From: Nocardioides mangrovi | GTDB lineage: Bacteria; Actinomycetota; Actinomycetes; Propionibacteriales; Nocardioidaceae | NCBI RefSeq assembly: GCF_020073815.1 | Contig: NZ_JAIQZJ010000007.1 | Coordinates: 186,001-250,000 of the forward strand | Reading direction: 5' to 3' | Length of the DNA: 64,000 nucleotides | Shown here: piece after piece, positions 1 through 8,253 of the stretch | Layout of the letters: the number at the start of each line of letters is the position of its first letter | Numbering within the stretch: position 1 is the stretch's first letter | Notes under the pieces: generated by a model | Told to the model about the DNA's origin: nothing | Database searches by the model: none | What the model saw: the letters and a program-made list of their open reading frames with translations, nothing else | Position numbers and translations under genes: made by a program

Positions 1-96
1 CTCCGGCGCGCGACGGAGGTCGGGGGGCTCGACCTGGGCGACCCCCGGCAGCGGTTCGCGCTGATGCTGCAGCTCGCGATCCTCGACGAGCGGTGA
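1..96 (+). CDS. PucR/CdaR-type regulator, C-terminal fragment
   Basis: Only the last 31 codons of this gene lie in the window; the start is off the left edge. The tail, with LRRATEVGGLDLGDPRQRFA followed by a leucine-rich end, looks like the C-terminal helix-turn-helix of PucR/CdaR-type activators, which typically read RYRLRRIEELTG.DL.DP. The family binds DNA through this terminal helix-turn-helix and carries sensor domains upstream. The fragment is too short to say what is sensed. The next gene starts soon after the stop on the same strand, so co-transcription is possible. Confidence 0.55.
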   Translation, partial: LRRATEVGGLDLGDPRQRFALMLQLAILDER

Positions 97-175
97 CTCA
101 CCTATCCGGGTGAAGTCGGTCGGCAGCTGGGGGATACCGCCACGGCGGCCGGGCCGTTGTGCCACGATTTGCCCC

Positions 176-2500
176 GTGGCGGAGTCGCGCGCGGCCGTCG
201 GCCCGGACCTGTCCCGGGTGTGCCTCGCGGCGATCCGGGCGCTCGACGCGCCCGCCGCCACGCTCTCGCTGGTCGCCGACGGCGGCTGGACCTGGGCGGT
301 CGGCGACGCGACCGCGACCGGTGACAGCCTCGAGGTGTCGCTGACCTCCGTCGACGAGCAGGTGCTCGGCACGCTGACGGTCACCGCGATCGGTGCCCGC
401 CTCTGGACCGACCGCGACCGCGAGCAGCTCGAGGACCTCGCGCACTGGGCCGTCACCGAGCTCGCGCTCGACCGGGCGCTCACGACCGCCGAGGCCGACC
501 GGCTGGCGTGGCGGCTCGCCGTGGACGCGGCCGGGGTCGGTGCCTTCGAGTGGGACCTCGTCACCGGTGACCTGCGCTGGGACGCCCGGCTGCTCGAGCT
601 CTTCGGGCTCGACGAGCGCTCCTTCGGCGGCACCATCGAGGCCTTCAACGAGCGGCTCCACCCCGAGGACCTGCCGCGCGTCACCCACGCGCTCGAGCAC
701 GCCATCGAGACCTGCGGGGAGTACGTCGCGGAGTACCGCATCCTGATGCCGGGCGGTGGGGTGCGCTGGATCGCCGCCCGCGGGCGCGCGCTCGCGTCCC
801 GGCCCGGTGGCGAGGCGGTCCAGCTGCTCGGCGCGGCGTACGACACGACCGCGGTGCAGGAGGGCGAGGCCCGGGTCGCGCGGGTGCTCGAGTCGATGCC
901 GACGGCGTTCTTCCAGCTGGATCCGGTCACCTGGCGCTTCACCTACGTCAACTCCCAGGCCGAGCGGCTGCTCGGCATGACCCGGGCGGAGATGGTCGGC
1001 GGAGTGATCTGGGACCTCTTCCCGGGGGCGGTCGACAGCGACTTCGAGGACCGCTACCGCTATGCCGCGGAGACCGGCGAGCCGGTGTCGTTCGACGCCT
1101 ACTACCCGCCGCCGCTCGACGCCTGGTACGAGGTGCGGGTGTGGCCGGCGCCCGACGGGCTGGCGGTCTACTTCCTCGACGTCACCGCCCGCCACGTCGC
1201 GCAGGAGGAGCTGGACCGTGCGGCCCGGCGGGGCCACCTGCTCTCCTCGGTCACCGATGCGCTGGCCGGCACGCTCGACGCCACCGAGGGCGTGAGCCGG
1301 CTCGCGGACCTGCTCGTGCCGCTGCTCGCCGACTGGTGCCTGGTGACCCTGGTCGACGACCCCAGCCGGAGCGACTGGCGCCGTGGCCTGCGCGACCTCG
1401 GCTGGGCGCACGCCGACCCGATCCACCGCGACACCCTCAGCCGCTACGCCGACCTGCGCCTGGACGCCATGACCGACGCGTCCTACCTCGTCCGGGCGCT
1501 GCACAGCACCACGCCGATCGTGATGGCACAGGACGCGGCCGGGGAGATCGCGGACGTGCTCGTCCCCGGTGAGGCGCGCGACCTGGTCCGCGAGCTCGAC
1601 CCGAGCGCGGCGTTCATCGTCCCGCTGCCCGGACGCGACCGCACCGTCGGCGTGCTCAGCGCCTTCCGCGGCCGGCATCGCGCCGAGTTCTCCGCCGCGG
1701 AGCAGGCGCTGCTCGTCGACATCGGCGCCCGCGCCGGGCTCGCGCTCGACAACGCCCGCCTCTACGCCGAGCAGCGCGACGTCTCCGAGGCCCTGCAGCG
1801 CAGCCTGCTCACCGAGCCGCCGCAGCCGGCCGGCCTCCGGATCGCGGTGCGCTACCAGCCCGCCGCGGAGGCCGCGCAGGTCGGCGGCGACTGGTACGAC
1901 GCGTTCGTGCAGTCCTCGACGGCGACGGTGGTCGTGGTCGGCGACGTGATCGGCCACGACGTCGCCGCCGCGGCCGCGATGGGCCAGGTGCGCGGGCTGC
2001 TGCGCGGCATCGCCGCCCACAGCGGGTCCGCGCCCGCCGACGTGATCCACGGCGTCGACGCGGTCATGGAGTCGCTGCGGGTCGACACGACGGCCACGGC
2101 GGTGGTCGCCCGGGTCGAGCGCGCCGGCGCCGACCTCGTGGTCGGCTGGTCCAACGCCGGCCATCCGCCGCCGGTCCTGGTCACCGCCGACGGGCGGGTC
2201 ACGGTGCTCGCAGGCCCGGACGGCAACGACCTGCTGCTCGGCTTCGACCCCGCCACCGACCGCCACCAGCACACCGCGACCATGGCGCCGGGCGCCACGC
2301 TGCTGCTCTACACCGACGGCCTGGTCGAGCGCCGCGGCCGGCACATCGACGACGGCATCGCCGACCTGGTCCAGCACCTCGGCGAGCTCGTCACCGCGGG
2401 CACCGACGTGGAGGACCTCTGCGACGGGTTGCTCGAGCGGATGGTCGCCGACCGGCCCGAGGACGACGTGGTCGTGCTCGCCGTCCGCGTCGACGGCTGA
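176..2500 (+). CDS. PAS-PAS-GAF-PP2C (SpoIIE/RsbU-like) phosphatase
   Basis: This is a cytoplasmic multi-sensor serine phosphatase of the RsbU/SpoIIE class, which dephosphorylates STAS anti-anti-sigma proteins in partner-switching pathways. Reading from the GTG at 176 (774 aa), the order is: a short GAF-like N-terminal part (residues 1-100), PAS at about 110-215 (AGVGAFEWDLVTGDLRWD), PAS at about 237-340, GAF at about 355-530 and PP2C at about 540-772 with VGGDWYDAF and VVGDVIGHD metal-binding segments and LLLYTDGLVERR. An in-frame GTG at 110 would add 22 unconserved residues, so 176 is preferred. No membrane segment is visible. The gene just downstream encodes an RsbW-like ATPase, the expected partner class. 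The signal sensed is unknown. Confidence 0.85.
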   Translation: MAESRAAVGPDLSRVCLAAIRALDAPAATLSLVADGGWTWAVGDATATGDSLEVSLTSVDEQVLGTLTVTAIGARLWTDRDREQLEDLAHWAVTELALDRALTTAEADRLAWRLAVDAAGVGAFEWDLVTGDLRWDARLLELFGLDERSFGGTIEAFNERLHPEDLPRVTHALEHAIETCGEYVAEYRILMPGGGVRWIAARGRALASRPGGEAVQLLGAAYDTTAVQEGEARVARVLESMPTAFFQLDPVTWRFTYVNSQAERLLGMTRAEMVGGVIWDLFPGAVDSDFEDRYRYAAETGEPVSFDAYYPPPLDAWYEVRVWPAPDGLAVYFLDVTARHVAQEELDRAARRGHLLSSVTDALAGTLDATEGVSRLADLLVPLLADWCLVTLVDDPSRSDWRRGLRDLGWAHADPIHRDTLSRYADLRLDAMTDASYLVRALHSTTPIVMAQDAAGEIADVLVPGEARDLVRELDPSAAFIVPLPGRDRTVGVLSAFRGRHRAEFSAAEQALLVDIGARAGLALDNARLYAEQRDVSEALQRSLLTEPPQPAGLRIAVRYQPAAEAAQVGGDWYDAFVQSSTATVVVVGDVIGHDVAAAAAMGQVRGLLRGIAAHSGSAPADVIHGVDAVMESLRVDTTATAVVARVERAGADLVVGWSNAGHPPPVLVTADGRVTVLAGPDGNDLLLGFDPATDRHQHTATMAPGATLLLYTDGLVERRGRHIDDGIADLVQHLGELVTAGTDVEDLCDGLLERMVADRPEDDVVVLAVRVDG

Positions 2501-2573
2501 CCCGGCCCGACGGTGTCGGGACTCACCCCGGATGGGCGGTTACGACCGGGCCTCGGGCGGGTAGTGGCACATC

Positions 2574-2987
2574 GTGACTGATGGGTGGGGTGCGGTGTCG
2601 CGGACGGCGACACTCGATGCGGCGGAGCTGTCCGCGCAGGCGGCACGTGACGTGCTGCGCGACACCTGCGCCGTCGCCCATGTTCCGACCGAGTCGACCG
2701 AGACGGCGCTGCTGCTGACCAGCGAGCTGGTGACCAACGCCGTGCTGCATGCCGGCGGCAACCCGGTCCTCGACATCGACGTGCAGCCGGCCCGGCTCCG
2801 GGTCACGGTCACCGACGGCGGTGCCCCGCTCCCGGACCAGCCGGACGCGCCGGTCACCCCGGCGCCGCTGGCCGAGAGCGGCCGCGGGCTCTTCCTCGTC
2901 GAGACGCTGGCGGACCGCTGGGGCAGCGAGCCGCGCTCGCCGTACGGCAAGGCCGTGTGGTTCGAGCTCGGGCCCGGGCCCGGCTGA
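2574..2987 (+). CDS. RsbW-like anti-sigma factor ATP-binding protein
   Basis: This is a 137-aa stand-alone GHKL ATPase domain of the anti-sigma/RsbW type. The N box is seen in LLTSELVTNAVLHAG, a G1-like segment in VTDGG, and the G2 loop in ESGRGLFLVETLADRWG. Family members bind a sigma factor or phosphorylate a STAS antagonist. It starts at GTG 2574, 73 bases after the PP2C phosphatase gene on the same strand. Together they look like two arms of a partner-switch. No sigma factor gene is adjacent, so the target is not identified; a STAS protein lies at 9.5-9.8 kb on the other strand. Confidence 0.8.
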   Translation: MTDGWGAVSRTATLDAAELSAQAARDVLRDTCAVAHVPTESTETALLLTSELVTNAVLHAGGNPVLDIDVQPARLRVTVTDGGAPLPDQPDAPVTPAPLAESGRGLFLVETLADRWGSEPRSPYGKAVWFELGPGPG

Positions 2988-3040
2988 GGGCTGGTCCACA
3001 CCGGGGATTGGCCGCACCTGCGGGCGGGTACGTCGAGCCC

Positions 3041-3664
3041 ATGACGGTCGTTCCGCCCATTCTGGAGGTCGCCGAGTTCGGCACGCTCGCCATCACCTTC
3101 GACGAGCGGGTGCTGCGCCCCCGGCCGTGGACGGCCGACCAGTCGGCCTGGGCGGCCGAGCTGCTCCGGTCCGCGCCCGCAGGCCCGGTCCTGGAGCTCT
3201 GCGCGGGCGCCGGGCAGATCGGGCTGCTGGCCGTCGCCGACTCCGACCGACAGCTGGTCTGCGTCGACCTCTCGCCGGTCGCCTGCCAGTACGCCCGGCT
3301 GAACGCCGACGCCAACGGGCTGGGCCACCGGGTCGAGGTCCGGGAGGGTCCGATGGACGAGGTGGTCCGCGACAGCGAGCGCTTCGCCCTCGTCGTGGCC
3401 GATCCGCCGTGGGTACGCCGTACCGACGTGCAGCGCTACCCCGAGGACCCGGTCCTGGCGATCGACGGCGGCGACGACGGCCTCGACGTCGCCCGCACCT
3501 GCCTCGACGTCGCCCGCCGGCACCTGCGCCCGGGCGGGTCGGTGGTGCTGCAGATCGGCACCCAGGACCAGGTCGAGCTGCTGCGCGAGGCGTGCGGCGA
3601 CCTCGAGCTCGTCGAGGTGCGGCAGGGCGAGCGCGGCGTGCTGGTCCGCCTCGACCTCCGCTGA
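3041..3664 (+). CDS. Class I SAM-dependent methyltransferase
   Basis: The 207-aa product has a Rossmann-type methyltransferase core. The SAM motif I is VLELCAGAGQIGLLA (about residues 49-63), the acidic end of beta-2 is VCVDLS, and a DPPW motif sits at about 117-120. DPPW/NPPY motifs belong to methyltransferases acting on planar nitrogens, such as the HemK/PrmC, RsmC and RlmG types, so an N-methyltransferase acting on protein, RNA or DNA is likely. ATG 3041 is chosen because the upstream GTG extension is arginine/alanine-rich and overlaps the end of the preceding gene. The substrate is unknown. It converges on the CDGSH gene, with only 7 bases between the stops. Confidence 0.75.
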   Translation: MTVVPPILEVAEFGTLAITFDERVLRPRPWTADQSAWAAELLRSAPAGPVLELCAGAGQIGLLAVADSDRQLVCVDLSPVACQYARLNADANGLGHRVEVREGPMDEVVRDSERFALVVADPPWVRRTDVQRYPEDPVLAIDGGDDGLDVARTCLDVARRHLRPGGSVVLQIGTQDQVELLREACGDLELVEVRQGERGVLVRLDLR

Positions 3665-3671
3665 TCTACGT

Positions 3672-3878
3672 CTAGCTCGGTCGCAGCCGCTCCGGCAGCA
3701 CCTTGTGGGTGCCGTCGCACCACGGGAAGAGTGCCGACCGGTCGCACCGGCAGACGGCGGTGACCGGTCGGGTCGTCTCGTGCGTCTCCCCGTCGCGTCC
3801 CGTCACGACGTGCCGCCCGCGCAGCAGCAGCGGCCCCCCGGGGCAGACGATGGTCTCCGGGTGCTCGTAGCCCTTCAC
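3672..3878 (-). CDS. CDGSH-type iron-sulfur protein
   Basis: A small protein of 68 aa containing CRCDRSALFPWCDGTHK, the CxC-X2-(S/T)-X3-P-X-C-D-G-(S/T)-H signature that holds a 2Fe-2S cluster by three cysteines and one histidine (mitoNEET/CDGSH family). The family transfers electrons or iron-sulfur clusters. The GTG start overlaps the stop of the upstream haem-oxygenase-like gene in a GTGA junction, so the two are translationally coupled. The pairing suggests that this protein supplies electrons or clusters to the neighbouring metalloenzyme. Confidence 0.85.
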   Translation of the reverse strand: MKGYEHPETIVCPGGPLLLRGRHVVTGRDGETHETTRPVTAVCRCDRSALFPWCDGTHKVLPERLRPS

Positions 3879-4837
3879 GCGACGCGCTCCCGCTCGAGCA
3901 CGCCCCAGTCGGTCAGCATCCGGCGCGCGACCCGGTCCTCGAGGTCGAGGCACGTGAAGGCGCCGAACCAGGCCTGCTCCTCCAGCCCGGGCTCGTCCGC
4001 GAGCAGGCCACCGACGATGGTGCGCACGGCGAGCTGCTCGTGCACCGCGTCGGCCGCCACGTGCTCGGTGTAGTAGTCCACGAGCTCGGCCGGCAGGCCG
4101 AGCCGTTGGAGGCCCTGCGCCATCCGACGAGACGGGAGCGAGCTGGTCGCCTCGAACGCCGCGAGGTGGCCGAGCGCCGCGCCGCGCAGTCGCCGGTGCA
4201 GCCCGAAGAGCGTCATCGCGTTGTTCTGCTCGAGGACCTCGAACGGGGCGTTGTCGGCGTAGACGCCGTACGACGGGTCGAGGTCGCAGGCGGCCATGCC
4301 CCGCGCCCAGAGGTGGTGGTGCAGCCGGTTGGGGTCGCCCGCGCCGTACTCGTCGTACTGCAGCTCCATCAGCGCCGCCTTCGCGCGGACGCCGAGTCGC
4401 GGCACGACCCACGCCGTCGGGTCGGACTCCATCAGGTGGTAAAGCGAGCGGACCCGCACCAGCTCGAGCACCTGCTCGCGGGTCGCGTCGCGGTGCACGT
4501 ACGTCGCGAGCGAGTGGCCGTCCTGCTCGTCGACCCAGGTGAGGAGGTCGTCGGTGAAGGTGCGGCCCGACGGCGCGGAGAAGCGCGCGCGGAGCCGGCT
4601 CTCCAGCGCGTGCTCGAGGACCGTGCGGATCCGGATCAGCTGCGGGTCCCACTCCAGGTCGTCGGGGACGCCCGCGAGGTCGCGGTAGTGGAGCTGGTGC
4701 AGGACCCAGAGGGCGAGCGCGCCGTCCTCGGTGTCGTGGCCGGTCGTGAGCGGCAGGACGCCGAGGAACTCGCGGTCGGTGCGCAGGGCGGCGACCAGCG
4801 CCTCGCTCAGCGGGCCGCGCGGGGTGGGGAGGTCCAT
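3875..4837 (-). CDS. Iron-containing redox enzyme, haem-oxygenase-like fold
   Basis: This 320-aa protein matches the iron-containing redox enzyme family (haem-oxygenase-like di-iron oxidase fold). Candidate iron ligands lie on helices: ALWVLHQLHYRD (about residues 42-53), LMELQYDEYGAGDPNRLHH (about 156-174) and YYTEHVAADAVHEQLA (about 241-256), giving the repeated E/D/H pattern. Related enzymes activate oxygen for N-oxygenation or C-C cleavage. It starts at ATG 4837 and overlaps the CDGSH gene by four bases, forming a two-gene operon. The substrate cannot be read from the sequence. Confidence 0.75.
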   Translation of the reverse strand: MDLPTPRGPLSEALVAALRTDREFLGVLPLTTGHDTEDGALALWVLHQLHYRDLAGVPDDLEWDPQLIRIRTVLEHALESRLRARFSAPSGRTFTDDLLTWVDEQDGHSLATYVHRDATREQVLELVRVRSLYHLMESDPTAWVVPRLGVRAKAALMELQYDEYGAGDPNRLHHHLWARGMAACDLDPSYGVYADNAPFEVLEQNNAMTLFGLHRRLRGAALGHLAAFEATSSLPSRRMAQGLQRLGLPAELVDYYTEHVAADAVHEQLAVRTIVGGLLADEPGLEEQAWFGAFTCLDLEDRVARRMLTDWGVLERERVA

Positions 4838-4923
4838 GCCTCGCCCGTACCCCCGCGCCCGCGTTGCACGCCCACCCTTGTGGGCGGTGCGTCGGAGTGT
4901 GCCGGGGCGGGTACGGGTGCCTC

Positions 4924-6504
4924 GTGCTGAGGTTCTTCGTGCTCGCAGGCCTGGTCCTGCTCGGTGCTCTCACCGTCCTCGCGGCGGCGATCGGCGGATG
5001 GGGGTGGTGGCTCCTCGCCGCCCTGCTCCTCGTGCTCGCGCTGGTGGGCTGCTACGACCTGCTCCAGCGGCGCCACTCGATCCTGCGCAACTACCCGGTG
5101 CTCGGCCACCTGCGCTTCCTGCTCGAGGGCATCCGTCCCGAGCTCCAGCAGTACTTCATCGAGCGCAACTACGACGGCCGCCCCTATGACCGGGACACGC
5201 GGTCGGCGATCTACCAGCGGGCGAAGGGCATCAAGGAGGAACAGCCGTACGGCACCGAGCGCGATCTCTACGCCACGGGCTACGAGTACCTCGTGCACTC
5301 GACCGCGCCGGTGCCCACGATGGACGCCACGCCGCGGGTCCGGATCGGGGGACCGGACTGCACGCAGCCCTACGACATGGCGCTGCTCAACGTCTCCGCG
5401 ATGAGCTTCGGCTCGCTGTCCGCCAACGCGATCGAGGCGCTCAACCGCGGCGCGGCGATCGGTGGCTTCGCGCACGACACCGGCGAGGGCGCGATAAGTC
5501 CCTACCACCGCAACGGCGGCGACCTCGTCTGGGAGATCGGGTCGGGCTACTTCGGTGCCCGGACCGACGACGGCCGGTTCGACGAGCGAGAGTTCGCCGA
5601 CAAGGCCGCCGACGACCAGGTCAAGATGGTCAGCCTCAAGCTCAGCCAGGGCGCCAAGCCCGGCATCGGTGGGGTGCTTCCCGCCGCGAAGGTCTCGGCC
5701 GAGATCGCCCGGACCCGCGACATCCCGCAGGGCGAGAAGTGCGTGTCCCCCGCCTACCACCAGGTCTTCTCGACGCCGCGCGAGCTGATGCGGTTCGTCG
5801 CGCACTTCCGCGAGCTCGCCGGCGGCAAGCCGGCCGGCTTCAAGCTGTGCGTGGGCTCGCGGGTCGACGTGCTGGCGATCTGCAAGGCGATGGTCGCCGA
5901 GGGGGTCACCCCCGACTTCATCGTCGTCGACGGCGCCGAGGGCGGCACCGGGGCGGCACCCCTCGAGTACGAGGACCACGTCGGCATGCCGCTGACCGAA
6001 GGCCTCCTGACGGTCCACAACGCGCTGGTCGGGGTCGGGCTGCGCGACCGCGTCCGGATCGGCGCGAGCGGCAAGGTCAGCAGCGGCATCGACGTCGTGA
6101 AGCGGATCCTGCAGGGCGCCGACTACACCAACGCCGCGCGCGCGATGATGCAGGCCGTCGGCTGCATCCAGTCGCAGAAGTGCCACACCAACCGCTGCCC
6201 CGTCGGTGTCGCCACGCAGGACCCCAAGCGGATGCGCGCGCTGCACGTCCCGACCAAGACCGAGCGGGTCGTCCGCTACCAGGCGGCCGTCGTCGACCAG
6301 GCGACGCAGGTGATCGCATCCATGGGGCTGACCTCCTTCGAGGAGCTCCGGCCCCACATGCTGCGTCGGCGCGTGCACGACGGCGTCATCGCGTCGTACG
6401 CCGAGCTCTTCGACCACCTCGAGCCCGGTCAGCTGCTCGCGGAGCCGCCGGCTTCGTGGGAGCACGACTGGGTACTGGCCGACCCGGACCGCTTCCGTCC
6501 CTGA
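4924..6504 (+). CDS. FMN-binding glutamate synthase-like membrane protein
   Basis: The product (526 aa) has two N-terminal membrane segments (about residues 4-22 and 26-45) followed by the FMN-binding domain of glutamate synthase. Visible marks are the TIM-barrel stretch DGAEGGTGAAPLEY and a cysteine cluster GCIQSQKCHTNRCPVG (about 415-431) matching the 3Fe-4S site of GltB. It lacks the amidotransferase domain, so it is not a complete GOGAT; such stand-alone proteins are common in actinobacteria with unproven function. GTG 4924 is chosen since it begins the hydrophobic segment directly. A PoxB-like gene follows 23 bases later, suggesting one operon for membrane redox metabolism. Confidence 0.8.
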   Translation: MLRFFVLAGLVLLGALTVLAAAIGGWGWWLLAALLLVLALVGCYDLLQRRHSILRNYPVLGHLRFLLEGIRPELQQYFIERNYDGRPYDRDTRSAIYQRAKGIKEEQPYGTERDLYATGYEYLVHSTAPVPTMDATPRVRIGGPDCTQPYDMALLNVSAMSFGSLSANAIEALNRGAAIGGFAHDTGEGAISPYHRNGGDLVWEIGSGYFGARTDDGRFDEREFADKAADDQVKMVSLKLSQGAKPGIGGVLPAAKVSAEIARTRDIPQGEKCVSPAYHQVFSTPRELMRFVAHFRELAGGKPAGFKLCVGSRVDVLAICKAMVAEGVTPDFIVVDGAEGGTGAAPLEYEDHVGMPLTEGLLTVHNALVGVGLRDRVRIGASGKVSSGIDVVKRILQGADYTNAARAMMQAVGCIQSQKCHTNRCPVGVATQDPKRMRALHVPTKTERVVRYQAAVVDQATQVIASMGLTSFEELRPHMLRRRVHDGVIASYAELFDHLEPGQLLAEPPASWEHDWVLADPDRFRP

Positions 6505-6527
6505 CCGTCCGACCCCTTGGAGGACCC

Positions 6528-8252
6528 ATGCCCACCGTCGCCGAGCTGCTCGTCGACGCCCTCGCCGAGCACGGCGTGACCCAGGTCTGGGGTGTCGTCG
6601 GTGACGCCCTCAACCCGGTCACCGACGCCATCCACCACAGCGACCGCGTCGAGTGGATGGGGGTGCGGCACGAGGAGGCGGGCGCGTTCGCGGCCGGGGC
6701 GCAGGCCCAGCTGACGGGTCGGCTCGGGGTCTGCATGGGCACCGTGGGCCCGGGGTCGATCCACCTGCTCAACGGCCTCTACGACGCCAAGAAGTCGCAC
6801 GCGCCGGTGCTCGCGATCTGCGGCCAGGTGCCCCGTGCCGAGATCGGGAGCGACTTCTTCCAGGAGGTCGACAACGACGTGCTCTTCTCCGACGTCGCGG
6901 TCTTCTCCGCGACCGTGACCACTCCGGAGCAGCTGCCGGACCTCATCGAGCGGGCGGGCAACGCCGCCCTCCAGGAGCGGGGCGTCGCCGTCCTCACCCT
7001 TCCCGGCGACGTCGGTGGCATGGACGTCCCGAAGGGCACGCCGGTGCCACGGTTCGTCACCGACCACCCGCCGGTGCCGCCGTCCGCCGACGCCGTGACC
7101 GCCGCGGCCGAGGCGATCAACGCCGCCGGCACGGTCACGATGCTGGTCGGCCGCGGCGCTCGCGAGGCCCGCACCCACGTGCTCGCCGTGGCGGAGCGCC
7201 TGTCCGCCCCGATGGTCCTCACGCTCAAGGCCAAGCCCGGTCTCGAGCGCGACAACCCCTACGAAGTGGGGCAGTCCGGCCTCCTCGGCAACCACGCGAG
7301 CGCCGTCGCCCTCGACGGCTGCGACCTGCTGCTGATGGTCGGCACCGACTTCCCCTACAAGGAGTTCTACCCGTCGGGGAAGGTCGTCGTGCAGATCGAC
7401 GCCAGCGGCGAGCACATCGGCCGGCGCCACCCGGTCGACCACGCCCTCGTCGGCGACGCCGAGGTCACGCTGGCCGCGTTGCTGCCGCTCCTGCAGGCGA
7501 AGGAGGACACGGGCCTGCTCGACAAGGCGCGTTCGTCGTACGACGCCTGGCGCGAGCGGCAGAGCCACCTGACCGACCCCGACTACGAGCGCAAGCCGCG
7601 CGGTCTCCTGCGTCGCAAGGTGGAGAACCCGAGCGACCGGATCCGTCCCGAGCTGCTCGCCTCGGTGGTCGACCGGCAGGCCTCCGACCGGGCCGTCTTC
7701 ACCACGGACACCGGCATGGCCACGACCTGGCTCGCGCGCTTCGTCCGGATGCGCGGGGACCGCGAGCTGCTCGGCTCCTTCAACCTCGGCTCGATGGCCA
7801 ACGCGATGCCGCAGGCGCTCGGCGCCCAGGCCCTCGACCGGGACCGTCAGGTCGTCGCCTTCTGCGGCGACGGCGGCCTCACCATGCTGCTCGGCGACCT
7901 GATGACCGCCGTGCGCCACGAGCTGCCCGTCAAGCTGGTGGTCTTCGACAACGGCAGCCTCGGCATGGTCAAGCTCGAGATGGAGCAGGTCGGCCTCTCG
8001 CCGTACGGCACGAAGCTGGACAACCCCGACCTCGCCCGCGTCGCGGAGGCGATCGGGATGCGCGGCATCCGGGTCGAGGATCCCCACGACGTCGAGCAGG
8101 CGGTGCTCGAGGCGTTCACGCACCCGGGGCCGGTGCTGCTCGACGTGCTGACCAACCCCGACGAGATCGCGATCCCGCCGAAGCCGACCCTCGAGCAGGG
8201 CTGGGGCTTCGCGATCGCCAAGAGCAAGGAGTTCCTGGAGAGCTCGGAGTAG
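6528..8252 (+). CDS. Thiamine-pyrophosphate enzyme, pyruvate oxidase/PoxB-like
   Basis: A 574-aa three-domain ThDP enzyme. The PYR domain has the conserved glutamate in RHEEAGAFAAGA (about residue 48); the central domain contains PLLQ and FAD/nucleotide-fold features; the PP domain has GDGGLTMLLGDLMTA followed by VVFDN (about 447-475), the Mg-ThDP motif. The length and the C-terminus fit pyruvate dehydrogenase (quinone) or the related pyruvate-oxidase/acetolactate-synthase-like group. PoxB enzymes decarboxylate pyruvate to acetate and pass electrons to quinone at the membrane. ATG 6528 follows TTGGAGGA. Substrate specificity among this superfamily cannot be fixed by eye. Confidence 0.8.
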   Translation: MPTVAELLVDALAEHGVTQVWGVVGDALNPVTDAIHHSDRVEWMGVRHEEAGAFAAGAQAQLTGRLGVCMGTVGPGSIHLLNGLYDAKKSHAPVLAICGQVPRAEIGSDFFQEVDNDVLFSDVAVFSATVTTPEQLPDLIERAGNAALQERGVAVLTLPGDVGGMDVPKGTPVPRFVTDHPPVPPSADAVTAAAEAINAAGTVTMLVGRGAREARTHVLAVAERLSAPMVLTLKAKPGLERDNPYEVGQSGLLGNHASAVALDGCDLLLMVGTDFPYKEFYPSGKVVVQIDASGEHIGRRHPVDHALVGDAEVTLAALLPLLQAKEDTGLLDKARSSYDAWRERQSHLTDPDYERKPRGLLRRKVENPSDRIRPELLASVVDRQASDRAVFTTDTGMATTWLARFVRMRGDRELLGSFNLGSMANAMPQALGAQALDRDRQVVAFCGDGGLTMLLGDLMTAVRHELPVKLVVFDNGSLGMVKLEMEQVGLSPYGTKLDNPDLARVAEAIGMRGIRVEDPHDVEQAVLEAFTHPGPVLLDVLTNPDEIAIPPKPTLEQGWGFAIAKSKEFLESSE

Positions 8253-8253
8253 C

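Noticed and set aside
98..2377. Long minus-strand open frame of 759 codons
   Set aside because: It lies fully opposite the PAS-GAF-PP2C gene, has no recognisable domain and shows the low-complexity R/G/V/E composition of an antisense shadow in very GC-rich DNA.
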